A stretch of 64,000 bases of DNA from Diaporthe sp. PMI_573 (GCA_021399435.1 JAJTUP010000022.1:967121-1031120); one strand, 5' to 3'; shown: positions 22,263-34,753, numbered from the stretch's first letter. Translations and numbers: made by a program. Notes: generated by a model from the sequence alone, not told the origin.

Positions 22263-22662
22263 TCACTCATCGTCGTCGTTTCCGTACTCTTCCTCAAACT
22301 TTTGCCACATGGCTCTGTCCCTTGCTATCCGCCGCTGCATCCTCACATGGGCCTCATACTGTCGTATCCTGCTGTCAGCTTCGACCATGGACCCAAATGC
22401 CATGCCCGACATCTGAATGTATCTGGCGAGTGAGGTGTCAATTGGGCTGCCCCCAGCAATACTGGCCCGCGCCCAGCCAACCGGTCACTTACACTTTGAA
22501 CTGAATCGTAAGACTCCGGTACAGGGGCGAGGTGAGGTAGCCGATCCCGCCGAGGATGCCCGCGAGAGCCCCCCACTTGACGGCGCCGTAGACGGCTCCC
22601 CGCGTCGCCTCCTTCGCGGCATCGATCGCCTCCTCATCCTTCATTGCTCCGTGGGACCGCAT
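22263..22662 (-). CDS. Small fungal membrane protein, two exons
   Basis: Exons 22493-22662 and 22263-22422 join at a strong GTAAGT donor and a CGCCAG acceptor to give 109 residues. An inner ATG at 22644 (giving 103 residues) is an equally possible start. The first half has a single hydrophobic helix (AVKWGALAGILGGIGYL) followed by TSPLYRSLTIQFKVYIQMSG; the second is a charged helix rich in Arg, Glu and Gln (RQYEAHVRMQRR) and an acidic end. The pattern recalls small mitochondrial inner-membrane proteins of the HIG1 type, but I cannot assign it with certainty. Neither exon forms a long open frame on its own, so it is easily missed. It converges with RFC4 at a distance of 221 bases and is followed by HIS3 upstream. 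Confidence 0.65.
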
Positions 22663-23609
22663 TTTGGGCTCATGGCCTGGGGCCCAAGCCGAAGAAGGAA
22701 GAGCGCAGACGGTGGTCCTTCAACTGGGAAGATTGGCTCAATGAGAGGCACAACAGATTGTTTGGTGGGATTGGTCGCGTGGGTTGTCCGAAGTGCTGGG
22801 GCTGCGGGAGTGAGGAGTGGGTTTGGGGGAGCTCAGGCCCGGCAAGACGCAGAAGCTCTCAGGTGCGTCATACGAGAGCTCGGGGAAGTGGGGCCGTCTG
22901 GGCCGTCTGGGGCGTCCCTGCGCCGCCGGCCGAGACGGGGCAGAATCACGGTGCGCAACCCGGAGGGTGGCCATGGCCATCACAAACATTACTGCAGTAG
23001 CACGGCCACATTTCTTGAAAAATCGCAACACATCGTTACAGAGCCTCTGTGGCTTGCTAACCTTCTTCCCAGTTATCCAACAGGGGATTATCCCACAAGT
23101 ATTTCCCATAGGGGCTCCCGATAGGAGGTCATTCTTTAGGAGGCAATTCAATAGGTTATTTTATAGCAGTTCAGTCCACAAGAGCAATTCCACAGGTTGA
23201 GCAGTAAGCATTGCTCAGGTGTTCCATGCCGTGGCTGCGCAGCGGACACCCGAGCAAAGCTTGTCTGTGTATGCGGTGGTTTGCATGTTGGCTTTTGAAT
23301 TCGATGCGATCTAATAGTTCTATACTTACAACTGCACCTATCGCGATGTTTCTATGCGGCATTCCTTTGAATCCTTGGGTCACACGGCACAAGCCTCCAT
23401 GCTTCAGAACCTGTGTCAGGTGTAGCTAGGCGTTGTGGTGTTGATGTCCGCGGCTGCCCTCGTGACCGCCCGCGTACTCGACCGCGGGTAGGCTTCCGAG
23501 GGAGTCTCACGGAGTCACTCGTGGGGGTCCTGAGTTCCACGGGGTTTTGCGATATGCTGAGTAGTATATTGGCCGCCTCCAAGTATTTCTCGTCGACCGC
23601 ACTGGCACT
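22663..23609. other. Intergenic, promoter of the small gene and 3' flank of HIS3
   Basis: About 950 bases with no supported gene. At 23,075-23,200 the sequence repeats AGG-containing words (aggggat, taggggc, ataggag, aggagg, ataggtt), a weak short repeat. Confidence 0.5.
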
Positions 23610-24397
23610 CTACCCAAGAGCGCTCAACGTCCCCTTAGTGCTCGGCACCTCGCCCTCCTTTCCGGGGACCTTGCTCGTCGCCATGCGTATCGCCACAGCC
23701 AGCGCCTTGAACGCCGACTCGGCCCTGTGATGGTCATTCTCGCCGCGGAGGCAGTCGACGTGCAGGGTGACTCTGGCGCCCTGCGCGAAGCTCTGCAGGC
23801 AGTGCGGGATCATCTCGCAGCTGAGGTCGCCGATCTTCTCACGCCTCAGGCCCAGGTCCACGACCGCGTATGGCCGGTTGGACAGGTCCACGACCGCGCG
23901 GCTGAGGGCCTCGTCGAGCGGCGCGTATGCGTAGCCGAACCGCGCGAGCCCCGCCATCGAGTTCAGCGCCGTGGCGAAGGCGCTGCCGAGCGCTATGCAG
24001 ACGTCTTCTGCCGTGTGGTGGTCGTCAACTGTGTGGGGGTGGACGTCAGCCTCTATAAGGCGCCAATATGGGAACCAATTGGTCTTGCGTCGGCCCAGGC
24101 TGGTGGGTGCTGCGACTCACTGTGCAGGTCGCCCTTGCAGAGGATCGCCAAGCTCCAGCCGGCATGCTTTGCCAGGGCGTGGAGCATGTGGTCCAAGAAG
24201 CCTATTCCCGTGTTGACGCTTATCGTCTGCGACTTGCTCGACTGCGCGGCGTGCCCGTCTGCGCCATCCTTGATGAGCCTCGTGTCTGTCTCCGGTGGGA
24301 ATGCGCCGCCGTCGAGGTTCAGGGCCAGTTGGATGCTCGTCTCGTTGGTGTCGCGCGCGAGGGCTGTCCACCGTGGGGATGTGGTTGGGTTAGTCAT
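23610..24397 (-). CDS. HIS3: Imidazoleglycerol-phosphate dehydratase
   Basis: Exons 24121-24397 and 23610-24028 give 231 residues. The enzyme (EC 4.2.1.19) makes imidazole acetol phosphate in histidine synthesis. Manganese-binding motifs are complete: [12 protein letters not shown] (residues 68-78), DDHHTAED (94-101, created by splicing: CAC-A / TT-GAC), [27 protein letters not shown]. Length is typical of fungal monofunctional enzymes. An insertion of about 10 residues at 42-54 ([12 protein letters not shown]) is common in fungi. The intron (24029-24120) has a strong GTGAGT donor. The product is cytosolic; expression would be expected to follow general amino-acid control, but I did not find an unambiguous TGACTC element in the promoter. 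Confidence 0.97.
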
Positions 24398-25095
24398 GGC
24401 TGTAGAATGTGATACAATTTCCCTTGGACCTGCAAGAAGAATAATCTACCAATCCGTCCGAGAGGAAACGAAAGTGTCTGCGAGGTGTTTGTTGTGCCGG
24501 ACGAAAAAATCACTTGCTCTGACGTATCCTTGCCAATCCGCGACTGTCGATAGGCGGGCGGGAAGGGTCAATCTACAGGGGCTCCCCGCTAAAGATCGGC
24601 CGGATCCCACTGATATGGGATGAATGAAGATATCATAATTGTAGATGACAAAATTTGGTTTCATGATTCTATTACAAGTCAGTAAATTGCATATGAACAC
24701 GACAGAGATTCTGAGCAGCGTCTCAGCCCCAACTCAACAAGATGGCCAGATTTGGTGACGTTGTTATGCCAGCCATGGAAAAGAGCTGTTACCAACCTGG
24801 TGTGTTTGGTTCTTCGAGATGTCGCGACAGGCATTACTCACCGAGGAATCTAAGGCGGGTTACATGGCAGCTTTGAACAATCATTAAAGCAAGACAATCT
24901 GTGATTATACTAAGGTGTGCAAAAAGCAATTATGTAATGTGAGTGATCACAATGCGTATCGAATCCATCAAACGCCGTGCTAGATTGGTATCTCCCGGCA
25001 TCCCAAAATGCAGAAATATTTCCTCCCTGTTAGTAAGTATACATGTTGCATTACAGACACACACTCCACTTCACACACACCCCAGAAATCTCCCA
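24398..25095. other. Intergenic, HIS3 promoter side
   Basis: About 700 bases between HIS3 and the stop of the surface-protein gene. No supported gene. Confidence 0.55.
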
Positions 25096-26883
25096 CTACC
25101 TCTGCGGCGGCGCAGGGAACGAAACCTGGATCTGCTGAGTCTCCACCGGGCTCCCGCTTTCCCTTCTTGACTTCTTCGCCGACCCCGCGGCGCCCTTGCG
25201 TCCATTCTTCGCCGGAGATGACTTGGGAGGCGGGCCGGACGGCGGCGGTGGGGGAAACCAGCATGCGTCGGCGGCCTCGCGTGGGCTTGGCCAGCCGTGC
25301 TTCTGCCTCATCAGGGGCGAGGCGGACGAGGGCGTCACCAACCCAGGGTAGCCGCTGCCCTGGCTGCTCATGGTGGTGGTGCTGGCCTTGGGCCTGACCC
25401 TGTTGCCGCCGCCGTAGGACTGTGGCGAGGTGGTCGACGCGACGCTTCCCCGGCTGGAAGGTGCGTATGGCGTCGATCTAAGCGGCAGCGATGGGGGGAC
25501 GGGCTGTGAGGAGGCGATCAGGGTTGCAAAGACATCGTTTCGTGGCGACTGGCGCGCTGGCGGTGGTGCGACGAGCGTAGTGTCGATACTCAGGGGTGCC
25601 TTCTCCGAAAAGCTCTTCTGTTCTGGGAATGAAGGCGGGGGCTGCTGGTCAGGCTTCTCCGGTGTCATTGCTGGGGGGCCGAAGGTGTGGAAAGATGGCG
25701 GTGGGCCTTGAGGACTCCAAGAGGGTTCGTATGCCGGCCGCTGCCTGGACCCGATGAAGTACCTCCCTGCTGAAGCATCACTGGCGGTATTGACTCCGGG
25801 TGTGACTTCTGATGCCTGCGACTGGGTCATGGCATCGAGTGAACCGTAGGGCTCATTTTCTTCCACCGGAGTCAGGTCGTCTTTGAAGAATTTCGGAGAC
25901 ATGGGCGAGGATAGGATCTTGCGGCAGTGGAAGGAGAACGAAGAGTTCCGCTTGTGAGACTTCTTGGACCTGCCCCAGCGGGGCTCGATTCCAAGGTTTG
26001 CGCGGTTCTTGCGCCTTCGGATGCGAATAAAGATGATGGCAGCAACCGCGAGAAGGAGGACAGCCGCCCCGACGGCTATGCCTGCGATGGCTGCTGTGCT
26101 GAGCTGCACGGAATCGGCGGGCTCATCCTGCGTGGATGGATCGACGATTTCGATAACCTTGCGAGAAAAGACCGAGTCGCTAAGACCTAGTTTGCTTGTG
26201 GTATTTGGCCTCTGAAGACAGCCAGCTTGCAAGGCGACGAGGGCTGTGGCGAATGAGTATTTGGGCTGCTACAAAGAAAGGCCGATTTGACTTACCATTC
26301 GCAATGTGACGGGTATCACCACTAGAACCGACGCAAGTAAGGCACGCGTTGTAGAATTCCCCAGTCACAGAGCCATCGTCGCAATAACCAAATTGAGAGC
26401 CTGTCGTACTCAGGTCGCCGTCCTCGAGTCCAGACCTGAGAGCGCCACAGGCCGTGGAGGTCACACATGGGTTGGATCCGGAGCCAGTACCATTAGGGAA
26501 CCCGTACACGCAATGATCAAAGCCATAACGGAGATTGTCTATGCAGGTCATCATGTTAGACGTGGGCTATTTTGCTTTTCCAAGTTGGACCAGGACTCAC
26601 AAATGAACCAGTATTGGTCGCTCTCCGAACCTTGTTCAAAGGTACTGCTTTGCAAACAGGTCATGCACTGCTTCCATTTGGAGCCCGTGCTCGTACTGTT
26701 CAAAGCCACATCTTCGCATACGATATCCGTTGATTCGGTATTAGATGAGTTTGGATCTGATCTGTCCAATGTTGACGAGTCTAGGCACACGGAGGAGCAA
26801 GGAGAGTTTGGTGTCACTTGAAGGGCGATAACATTATAAGAAAGGACGAGAGCGAGCAGTGTATATAAAGAGCGGACTGCCAT
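25096..26883 (-). CDS. Cys-rich single-pass surface protein ('LPXTG-domain' type), copy A
   Basis: Exons 26601-26883, 26296-26538 and 25096-26243 give 557 residues. Order: signal peptide (residues 1-20, ends VIALQ), a Cys-rich extracellular region of about 180 residues with PCSSVC, CMTC, CVTSTACGAL, CLTC and QAGCLQRP, one membrane helix (about 225-248, TAAIAGIAVGAAVLLLAVAAI) with RIRRRK directly inside, then a 300-residue Pro/Ser-rich cytosolic tail (PPPPPSGPPPKSSP near the end). Fungal databases label this architecture 'LPXTG-domain-containing', though no sortase exists in fungi. It may be a wall or surface sensor, comparable in layout to Mid2/Wsc proteins. It is a clear paralogue of the gene at 36014-37547, sharing DQ(Y/W)-W, CVYG, PCVTS-ACG, C-x2-C and (L/M)VALxxGCxxxP. 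Intron positions differ between the two. Confidence 0.85.
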
Positions 26884-28830
26884 AATGAAGAGTTCAATGA
26901 ACCTTGTGCTGCACTGGAATTATGTCTCCGATGGCGGTTCTAGTCGGCCTCCGAGAGAAATTGGCATGTATGGTTCGGCGAGAATTGAATATCGAAGCAA
27001 AGTCCTCAACCAGGAGGATCTTTTCGATGTTGGCGATTAAATGAATTAGGTATAGTAACGCGGTGAAGGAAGGACGAACAAAAGACAATAGAAAAACCCG
27101 AGATTACTTTGTGGTATGCAGGGCAGGAACAGATCCGGGGAAACGAGCATGATATCGAGGTCGTACAGCCCCTAGGACACCATTCGAGATCGATAGGAAA
27201 GGGGACCTAATGCCGGCAGAGGTCACTATCACACGATACCCAGCGGCTGGCGAGCCAACCTGAGCGGTGATCCCTCTGGGTTCGGCCAGTGGGAGAGATT
27301 CTCGCGATGCAGTCCGCCCTTAGTGGCTGCCATTGGACCCCGGCCCCCAAGACCAACGGCTCGGGACTCATCATACATCGGACGAGTCCCTGGCCTTGGA
27401 TCGGGCCAAGGATTGTCACTGTGGGTAGAGCACGCAGGCCGGCCCATTTGTGCGTTGAGGTGCACATGGGCGGCGTATGTGTTGATTGGCCTGGCCACCC
27501 GCCGGGCGGTTAAGCAATGTAGCCCTCCATGCATCCATCAATATCTGGGGCTGACCCCACAGAGGTGGTTGAATTGGCGTGATTATCGCACGACCGCGGC
27601 TGTATTGGGCCTTGACAGTCTGTCACATTCTCTTTTGAGAAGTCTGTTTGCGATCATTCGGTCATATCAACGCGATCTCTCACTGGCTTCAGCCGTGGCG
27701 AGGAGCTCGAGAAAAGCGCTGAGATGGCTCGAAGTGCGGCCATCCGTGCATTGTTCGTGGTAAAGTTGTTGCTCTATTGATGCTTACCTTGAAGAAGACT
27801 CACCGCCGAAGAAACATGTTTGTCTCGGCGAGTAGCTCGCCAGGTCGTGAACGTAAGAATGTGATGGTCGAAGGTGAGGGTGCCGAGCTAGCCTTCAGCC
27901 CTCCGACCGCACCGTTCTGTTGGCCTGTGGCTTGTTAACCCAAGCGCTTAGAGATTACATGGGGCCCCCCCTGAAGGATCCGCACCTGTCAATCAGCCGA
28001 ATCAGCAAGCGTGGCTGTCAGGGAACTTTGGGCCCCATGGTCCAGGCCTGCCAGTTCTGGCAGTTCAGCCCAGCTCAGGCCACAGGCGGCCGTAGGCTGT
28101 GGGACGTGCCCCCGACTGTAACGCTGGGAGAGGATCTGCAGCAGGGCAGGCACGACCGGACTCGATCGGATCGTTTTGCTGCCGTTTCTGGCTGCTGCAA
28201 ATCCTCAAACCTTCTCAACGTCACTTTATCCTTTGTCCACATTCCCAAGACCTGCACACACTTCCACGCAGAGGAACCCGTGCCGAGGTTCGCCCCATCT
28301 TCGAGATGCCACAGCTCGTCTCTAGGGAACACCCTGTCCCTCATCTGAAAAGGCCTTTGCCCGGCTCATCCCTTCCTCATGCTGCTGCCGTCGGCTTGAT
28401 GCTCCGCGCGAGGCTGAGTGGAAAGGACGGCCTCGGATCATCTCTATGAGTATTTCTAATAATCTTGGTGTGTGTTTCTAGGTATCAAGTGGTATTCCCA
28501 AGCGCGTTTCGTCCCAATACCCAAAGATAAGCTCTCGGCTCGGCCAATTCTGCTGTGTTCCGATTACGCCTGCCGTTCATTAAGCCCCAACCCATGCCCG
28601 TAAGGGCGACCAGGACCATGTCCCTGCCCTTGAAACCTGGACGCCACTCATTACAGTCATTACATCTTTACCAGGTTCTTTAGGCCAGCATGATGCTTCC
28701 CTCGCCCTTGATACAATAGTGGAAATCTCTTGCAAATGCCAACAACGCCAACGCCAACGTCCATGCGAATGCGAGTATCCAAGATGCCAACACCTGCGGA
28801 CCAAGCCGGACAGGCTGACAGCGAGGCCCA
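26884..28830. other. Intergenic, no gene supported
   Basis: About 1.9 kb between the surface-protein start and the GH43 stop. Scattered frames on both strands overlap one another without domain content. Likely holds the surface-protein promoter. Confidence 0.55.
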
Positions 28831-29964
28831 TCAGTTCACGAGCACGTTCCTGCCAGTCACAGTAAAATTGGCAGTGTACATGCATCGCGCCCCGGCCTCG
28901 ACATCACAGTTGGCGTGGAACACCATCAGCCCGCCGCCCACGATGCTCGTTGCGCCGCCGGGCGACGTCAGGCCAAAATTACTGGTCTCGACCAGCGAGG
29001 GAGACCTCGTCCTCTTGTATGGGCCCTCCACCGACTTGGAGAGCACGTACTTGACGTCGTACCTCGTGTCGGTGTAGCACCAGCTGGAGTAGAAGAGAGC
29101 GTACGAGCCCTCTTCGGTTTTGATTAGGTTTGGCGCCTCTACCAGCGGGCCATCGGCGTCCGTCCGGTCCAGGATCTGGGTCGCTTCGCCGATCCGCGTG
29201 ATGCCGTCCGGGCCGACCTCCTGAAGCATGATGGGCGTGGGCACGATCGGCTCCACGCCGTTGTTGCAGTTGCCCCCGTTGCCGATCGAGTTGCCGTCGA
29301 TCTTATACACCACAAAACCTAAATCGCATGTGTTAGTCACCTGCCACAGAGCCTGAAGTGTTGCATTCTGGAAGTTTCTGGAACATTCAAGACGGGGACC
29401 CGTGGGAGGAGATGAGTGATGCTTACGCCGTCCTGTCTCTTCGTCGTAGAAACCGGACGGGTCGATCGACCCGCCTTGTTCAAGATCACACGCCCAGGGC
29501 TCGTCCTTGGCTGTCCACGGCCCCGTGACATCTGTCGCCGTGGCCGCCCCGATGCAGTGGTGGCTGCTGTTAAGCAGCTGCGCCGAATAGTACATCACGT
29601 ACGTCCCATCGGTGACCTGGCGAACATCCGGGGCCCAGACGTTGGCATTGTCCTGCCATGCCCCTGCGTTTGGCAAAAGATCCGAGTCGATATACGTCCA
29701 TGGGCCCTCGGGGTCTGCTGCTTTTGCCCACTGAACGTTTCTCTGGCTTCCGTCGATCGGCCTTGTTGCGAACGCATACCAGCCATCTCCGCCTTGGATG
29801 ATTGCTGGATCTGGGAAGTCCCGGGCTATTGACGGGTCTTTGGGCTCCAAGACATCCCACGCGAAGAAAAGTCCGGCCCTGGGTGCGGCAGCTGCTTGTC
29901 CGGCCCATAAAGTGAACAAGCTGAGGAGCGTGGCACCCAGTGATGTTTTTGATAAAGGGATCAT
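28831..29964 (-). CDS. Secreted GH43-family glycosidase
   Basis: Exons 29427-29964 and 28831-29318 give 341 residues. A signal peptide (ending about AAAAPRAG, residue 31) targets secretion. The five-bladed GH43 propeller is indicated by the catalytic-base region RDFPDP (D49/D52), the pKa-modulating Asp in VWAPDV (D113) and the general acid E240 in LVEAPNL. These enzymes cleave arabinan, arabinoxylan or related plant wall polymers; substrate and subfamily cannot be read off. The intron (29319-29426) uses GTAAGC and TTTAG and splits an Arg codon in ETGRR. Three NxS/T sites (N152, N283-type positions and NFT near the end) may be glycosylated. The enzyme ends with the propeller: no carbohydrate-binding module follows. 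Confidence 0.88.
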   Translation of the reverse strand: MIPLSKTSLGATLLSLFTLWAGQAAAAPRAGLFFAWDVLEPKDPSIARDFPDPAIIQGGDGWYAFATRPIDGSQRNVQWAKAADPEGPWTYIDSDLLPNAGAWQDNANVWAPDVRQVTDGTYVMYYSAQLLNSSHHCIGAATATDVTGPWTAKDEPWACDLEQGGSIDPSGFYDEETGRRKHHSSPPTGPRLECSRNFQNATLQALWQVTNTCDLGFVVYKIDGNSIGNGGNCNNGVEPIVPTPIMLQEVGPDGITRIGEATQILDRTDADGPLVEAPNLIKTEEGSYALFYSSWCYTDTRYDVKYVLSKSVEGPYKRTRSPSLVETSNFGLTSPGGATSIVGGGLMVFHANCDVEAGARCMYTANFTVTGRNVLVN

Positions 29965-32900
29965 GATTGCGTCAAGATATAGGGCAAGGGATTAGATCGA
30001 TTAGGAGCTCTCATATGCGAACGAATGGCTAATTAGGTAGGAATGAGAGGTCGCCGAGGGCGAGTATTTATCGAGTTGAGTGAGGCAGATATATCGTGAT
30101 AAGGTGAGTGCTCGGCAACAGGGCCTCTTGAGACGACGCTCGGTCCTGACCTGGGAGTGTGTGTGTGGATGGATGTTGGCTTTCAAGAGGTGAGGACGTC
30201 ACTGTCTGTCTCATCTGCAAGAGCAACCGTCAGAGAAAGACATGTGATACACTTACACGGCACCTCGCGAGCGTTGGGCAGTCGCTCCCCGTCGTTTTAT
30301 ACCACTGTCCAGTTTGGGGGGGCACGGACAGACAGGAGGAGCCTTCGGCCAGCGGCCACAGTCCCTTCTCAGCCCCCCCTGCTATCTCGAGGCCATTGCC
30401 CGCTGTCATTACAGGAAAGTTATGCAGATGCAAACCCGCCAGGCATGCAGTTTTCAGCTTGTCCCCGTTGGCAAGTCTGGCTGTTCATCCCGACTTGCCC
30501 TGTCTGAGGCGCCCGTACTTGCGACACATGGTGGGGGCATAAAGGTTCCAAGGATGCGAGCTCCTAGTGCCGGGCGCGAACAGGACCTGGGCATATGCGA
30601 TCCCTTGAACCACAGCCCCGTGCCCCGGTCCCCATCGACAAGGCTGGCCTGCCACCAGAAAACCGGACCGATCTGAGGGCAGACGGGCAAAAAACTATCT
30701 AGGTACACTTCTTTCCCTGCTCCTACTCGCTGGGTGCCTTGCTCGGGTGGGCACCTCGCCGCCCGGCCCGCCCACCCTGTTGATGCTGGCGGGTCCCGCT
30801 ACCCTCATGTTTCGACCTCCTGAGGCTCTGTTGAAATGAGGTCTTCAAGCCTTTGCTCTGTACTTTTCCCACCTTGCGCGGCTCTGGAGTTTCATTGGTT
30901 GGTGGGTAAGATCTCCCTACTATATACTGTGGTCCTTGCACGCCTTCCTCCTTTTCTAGAAGCATTCCAAGGTGGGAAGCGGGTCTTTCTTCAACCCCTT
31001 CCTAGGGATTTTTTCTTCTTGGTTTTCTACTATTTCTGTGTTAATTTCTCACATTCTTTGGCTGCCTCCCGCTCTGAACTTGCTCTTTCGCGACCCGCTT
31101 TCCGCCATGGGTGCCGAGACACAAGGTGACGTGTGGCTCACATGTGTGTTTTAGGACGCTACCAGCCTTATCAAGGGTGTGCGGTAACTTGCATGCATGG
31201 AGCCGAATGGGAATCCAGATCCGAGTCGGAGAATTTCCAAACTCTACGGAGCACATCCCGATCCTCTGGAAACTTTCTTGACCAACTTATTAGCCCACCC
31301 CAATTTTTTGACACCACCACCCATTCCTTATCGGTTGAGCTCCGTATCAAACGGCGTGACAGGCTAGTGTCGCTCCTGTCTGCTACGGCGCTCCGGTCGA
31401 TCATAGCGCTCGTAGTCCGCGGTCGTTTCTATCGGAGTCTCCCCGGATTCCGAGCCTGACTACCTCTCCATGCAAGCGGTCTAGATTGCATTGTAAACTT
31501 CGTAAATCATTGTCGCTACCCATCGCCAACAAGCCCGTGGTGATCGAACACGGATGTGTCGGCCGACGCTCTGGATGACAGCGACGACGAGAGTAATCGA
31601 AGCTTAAGCAATGGACTACTCGAAGCGGCATGGCAACATAATGCAGCCCCTCGAGATGACGTCCTCCCCTTGGGCAAATGTGCATACGGGCGGAGCTAGA
31701 CACATCGATCGTCTTTGGCGACATGCGCCCAGGACTCGAGTGCCGAACTGTAAGATTAAAGACACATGCGTGCATCGGGGCAGTGTCGTAGACCCCGGCT
31801 CGTGATGCGACCCATGGGGGCACTCGTACCCAGCCAAGGCTGTTCCGCGCCCAGACTTCTGCAAACACCATCAGGAACCCTTCGGACGGAACATGAACCG
31901 TTGCTCGCTCTCCACGGGTCGGCGGGCAGTCAGTGCAAGCGAAGGGGTTGCTATCTCGCGATGGGAATGGCGTTGGTAGGTGGGGGGGTTTAAGGTGTTC
32001 GCCCCGCGAAACGGTGGACTCGTAAGTATCGAGTTTCAGGGGCACAGAGCGAGGCGCGAACGACGTTTCGACCCGGAACATGTTCTGTTCTGTTCTTCTC
32101 TGTGCTCGCTTGTTTCCCTGTTTCCCCCAGCTTCTATCCTTCCTCGCCTATGGGGGCGGCTATACTATACCCTCTTGATCGTGCGATTGGCTTGGTCGTT
32201 GGGCGATACCGCGAACTTCCGTCCGGGAAGTGGACGACGCTACTGCTCAGAAACCGCCAGCGAGGTTCGGGTCAAACGTGCTCACGCAATCAGGAGCCCC
32301 AGAGGTCAGAGCACCGTGGGCGTGAGGAAACCAAATGGGTTTTGAAAGAATGGACTGAACGCGCAAGCGTGTGAAATACCAACAGTCCTCTTATTGTGAC
32401 GTCCATCCGTGCCAGGGCCGGCTGCTCACATTTCGTGCGCGGAGAACAAACCTGTCTCCCGGCTGAACTAATGTCTATCAAAGCTTGTTCAAATTTAATC
32501 AGCTCGCAACTGATGAGAACAATGGCTTTCACGGTGAACGGCGCGTTCCCTGATGAGGCATACGCATCGGGTCTGGGGGCCTCGGCTGAGCCTTTTATAT
32601 TAGAGCCTCTTAGGAGCTATGGCCTCGTGCCCCGAGCTTTTCGAGATCTCCTCTGCAGACAGGCAATGGCCGTCGGCAACGTGAACCTTATCGAGCTTCA
32701 GCCTCGCCTATCGAGTCATGGATCACCGGCCGCAGAGGCTTGTTCAACTACGAGTCTCAGCTGCGAGAATGCAACCCTCCGACACACATTTGAAGAATTG
32801 GTTTCTTTTCCCTGGTGCATTTGCCCTCACGCGCAGGCTGGCCTACCCCTATCTACCTCCCAACGAAAGGAAGCGATGTCCATGCAAAATATTAGACCAC

Positions 32901-33050
32901 CCCCCTGAACGCCTTTTTTTTTTTTGATGAACCCTTCCCGTGATACTACAACAGCAAAAAACGCCAAGTGGACGGGTGGCTTCGCTCCAGCCATGATGAT
33001 ATAATGGTATCAAGAATTTCCTTGTTCGGGATGGATGTGCAGCCATGGGT
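29965..33050. other. Intergenic, no gene supported
   Basis: A 3.1-kb gap. The longest frames (31401-32081 on minus, 32396-32908 on plus) show no signal peptide, membrane helix or recognisable motif and have low-complexity composition. The pyrimidine-rich stretch at 31,000-31,080 looks like a promoter/5' leader of fungal type, but no gene follows it convincingly. Confidence 0.45.
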
Positions 33051-34753
33051 TTAATCACTGTCATCCTCATCTTTGGCCGCCTTCTTGGCCTTCTTCTCGG
33101 CCTTTCTGCGCTTGCGCTCTGCCTTATCCTCTGCGGTCTCGCCATCGTGCTTCTTGCGCTTCTTGTCGGAGACACCCTCGTCCTTGGGGGTCTTTGGGGT
33201 CTTGGGAGCCTCAGCGACAACGGCAGCAGGGGCCACGGTCTGGGGCAGGTCGGCAGCAGCGGCCTCTGTGGGCTTAGCAGCGGCCGCCTCGGCACCAGCA
33301 GCGCTGTAGTCGGTGTACGAGTCCGTCCACTTGGCAGGGGTGGCCTCGTTGGGTCGTCCGTACTTGTCCAGCTTGCCGTCGGCCTTGAGCTTCTTCTTCT
33401 CTGCGGCCGTTGGGCCGAGACCCCATCTGCGAGGGTACAGGTCACGCTCCATAATGCAACGCTTGACCTTGGCGACGACGCCGTGGTCGCAGGTGGTCAT
33501 CTCGACGGCGGACATCATGGCGATACCAATGGCAATGGCCTCGCCCTTTGTCGTGATCAGAACAACCTCCTCATGCTGTTCAATCTCGGACTCATATCGC
33601 AGCAGGCCAGGCAGCATCAGCTTGGCACCGTAGGTGATGGCGTTCACCGCGCTGTCCTTGACTACGAGTCGCTTGTAGCCGACGAGCAGGGTCTCCAGAG
33701 GCTGGATCACCTTTCGCAGGTATGTCTCGTCACGGTTGTTGTCTGTCGCTCGTCAGTCACGCACTCAGGCATCCAGAGACCGCCGCACATGTACTGTGTG
33801 TAACTCACCGTATTGCCACTGGGCATCGAGCACATCGTGCAGCGTGACCAGGTCCTTGTTCTCGTCCATAGCACCAGACCGCACTCGTCGCAGTTCCTGC
33901 ATGTGCGCGCCGACACCAAGCAGCAGGCCCAGGTGAACACAGAGCGTCCGGATGTACGTGCCGGCCTCGCAGCTAACCCAGAAGACACCGAGGTGGCGGT
34001 CGTTGTCGAACTCGATGAGCTTGGACTGGTAGATGGTTCGGATACGGAGCTGACGCTTGACGGCAGAGATCAGGGGAGGGCGCTGGAAGAGCGAGCCGGT
34101 GAGCAGCTCGAGGGCGCGCGCGAACTCGGCCTGGCCGCCGGGCACCTTGTCGTGGAATCGTACGACGGCAACATACTCCTTTCCGGCTCCCTGTTGGGAC
34201 TTGACCAGACGCGTGGCGCGGTCCACGCAGACGATCAGACATCCTGTAACTTTGGGGTCGAGGGTACCGCTGTGGCCGGTCTTCTCGGCGCGGAGCATGC
34301 GCTTCACCCACGCGACAACTTCGTGGGAAGAGGGGTTCGAGGGCTTGTCGAGCTGGGCGGGAAAATGATGTCAGTGGGTGGTTTTGGACAGACGGCAGGT
34401 CAATTCTTACGTTGATTACACCGGAAGAGACTGCCCAAAGTTAGAAAGACTTCAATTGATCTGGTTGCGGGTATGTTAGGTTGGGAACAACATACTGTAG
34501 CTCTTGATGTCTCGCATATGAGGCTTGCAGCCATGGGGAATAGGCGTGAAGTGCCCAGTCCTCACGAGGACTACGCGCCGGTTAGCAAAGCTTGCACGCC
34601 ATTTTCCAAGGTAGGCTGGCTGATTGGATCCTCACGTTTGTCATAGTTCTTGAGCAGCAACGGCCAGTCGCTGGTGTCGGCGGCTGGTGTCGTTGCCTGC
34701 GGCTTGATGATATGTTCTTCCTCTTGGGCCTTAGCCGCAACCTTGTCCGCCAT
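33051..34753 (-). CDS. CBF5: Cbf5/dyskerin, H/ACA snoRNP pseudouridine synthase
   Basis: Five exons: 34636-34753, 34496-34570, 34411-34430 (20 bases), 33809-34352 and 33051-33742, giving 482 residues. Splicing restores the family sequence throughout ([48 protein letters not shown]). The catalytic Asp is D103 in [11 protein letters not shown]. The TruB fold is followed by a PUA domain (about 275-350; [39 protein letters not shown]) and a Lys/Glu/Asp-rich tail ([23 protein letters not shown]) that resembles the yeast KKE repeats and would act in nucleolar localisation. The enzyme pseudouridylates rRNA guided by H/ACA RNAs. Third-exon size is remarkable and requires accurate exon definition. It diverges from the tRNA-Pro gene by about 300 bases. 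Confidence 0.97.

Noticed and set aside
31401..32081. 226-codon minus-strand frame
   Set aside because: No signal peptide, no motif and no plausible neighbours; overlapping frames on the other strand are equally open, so likely chance.
33045..34415. Plus-strand frames of up to 252 codons
   Set aside because: Antisense shadows of CBF5 exons; no start context and no domains.
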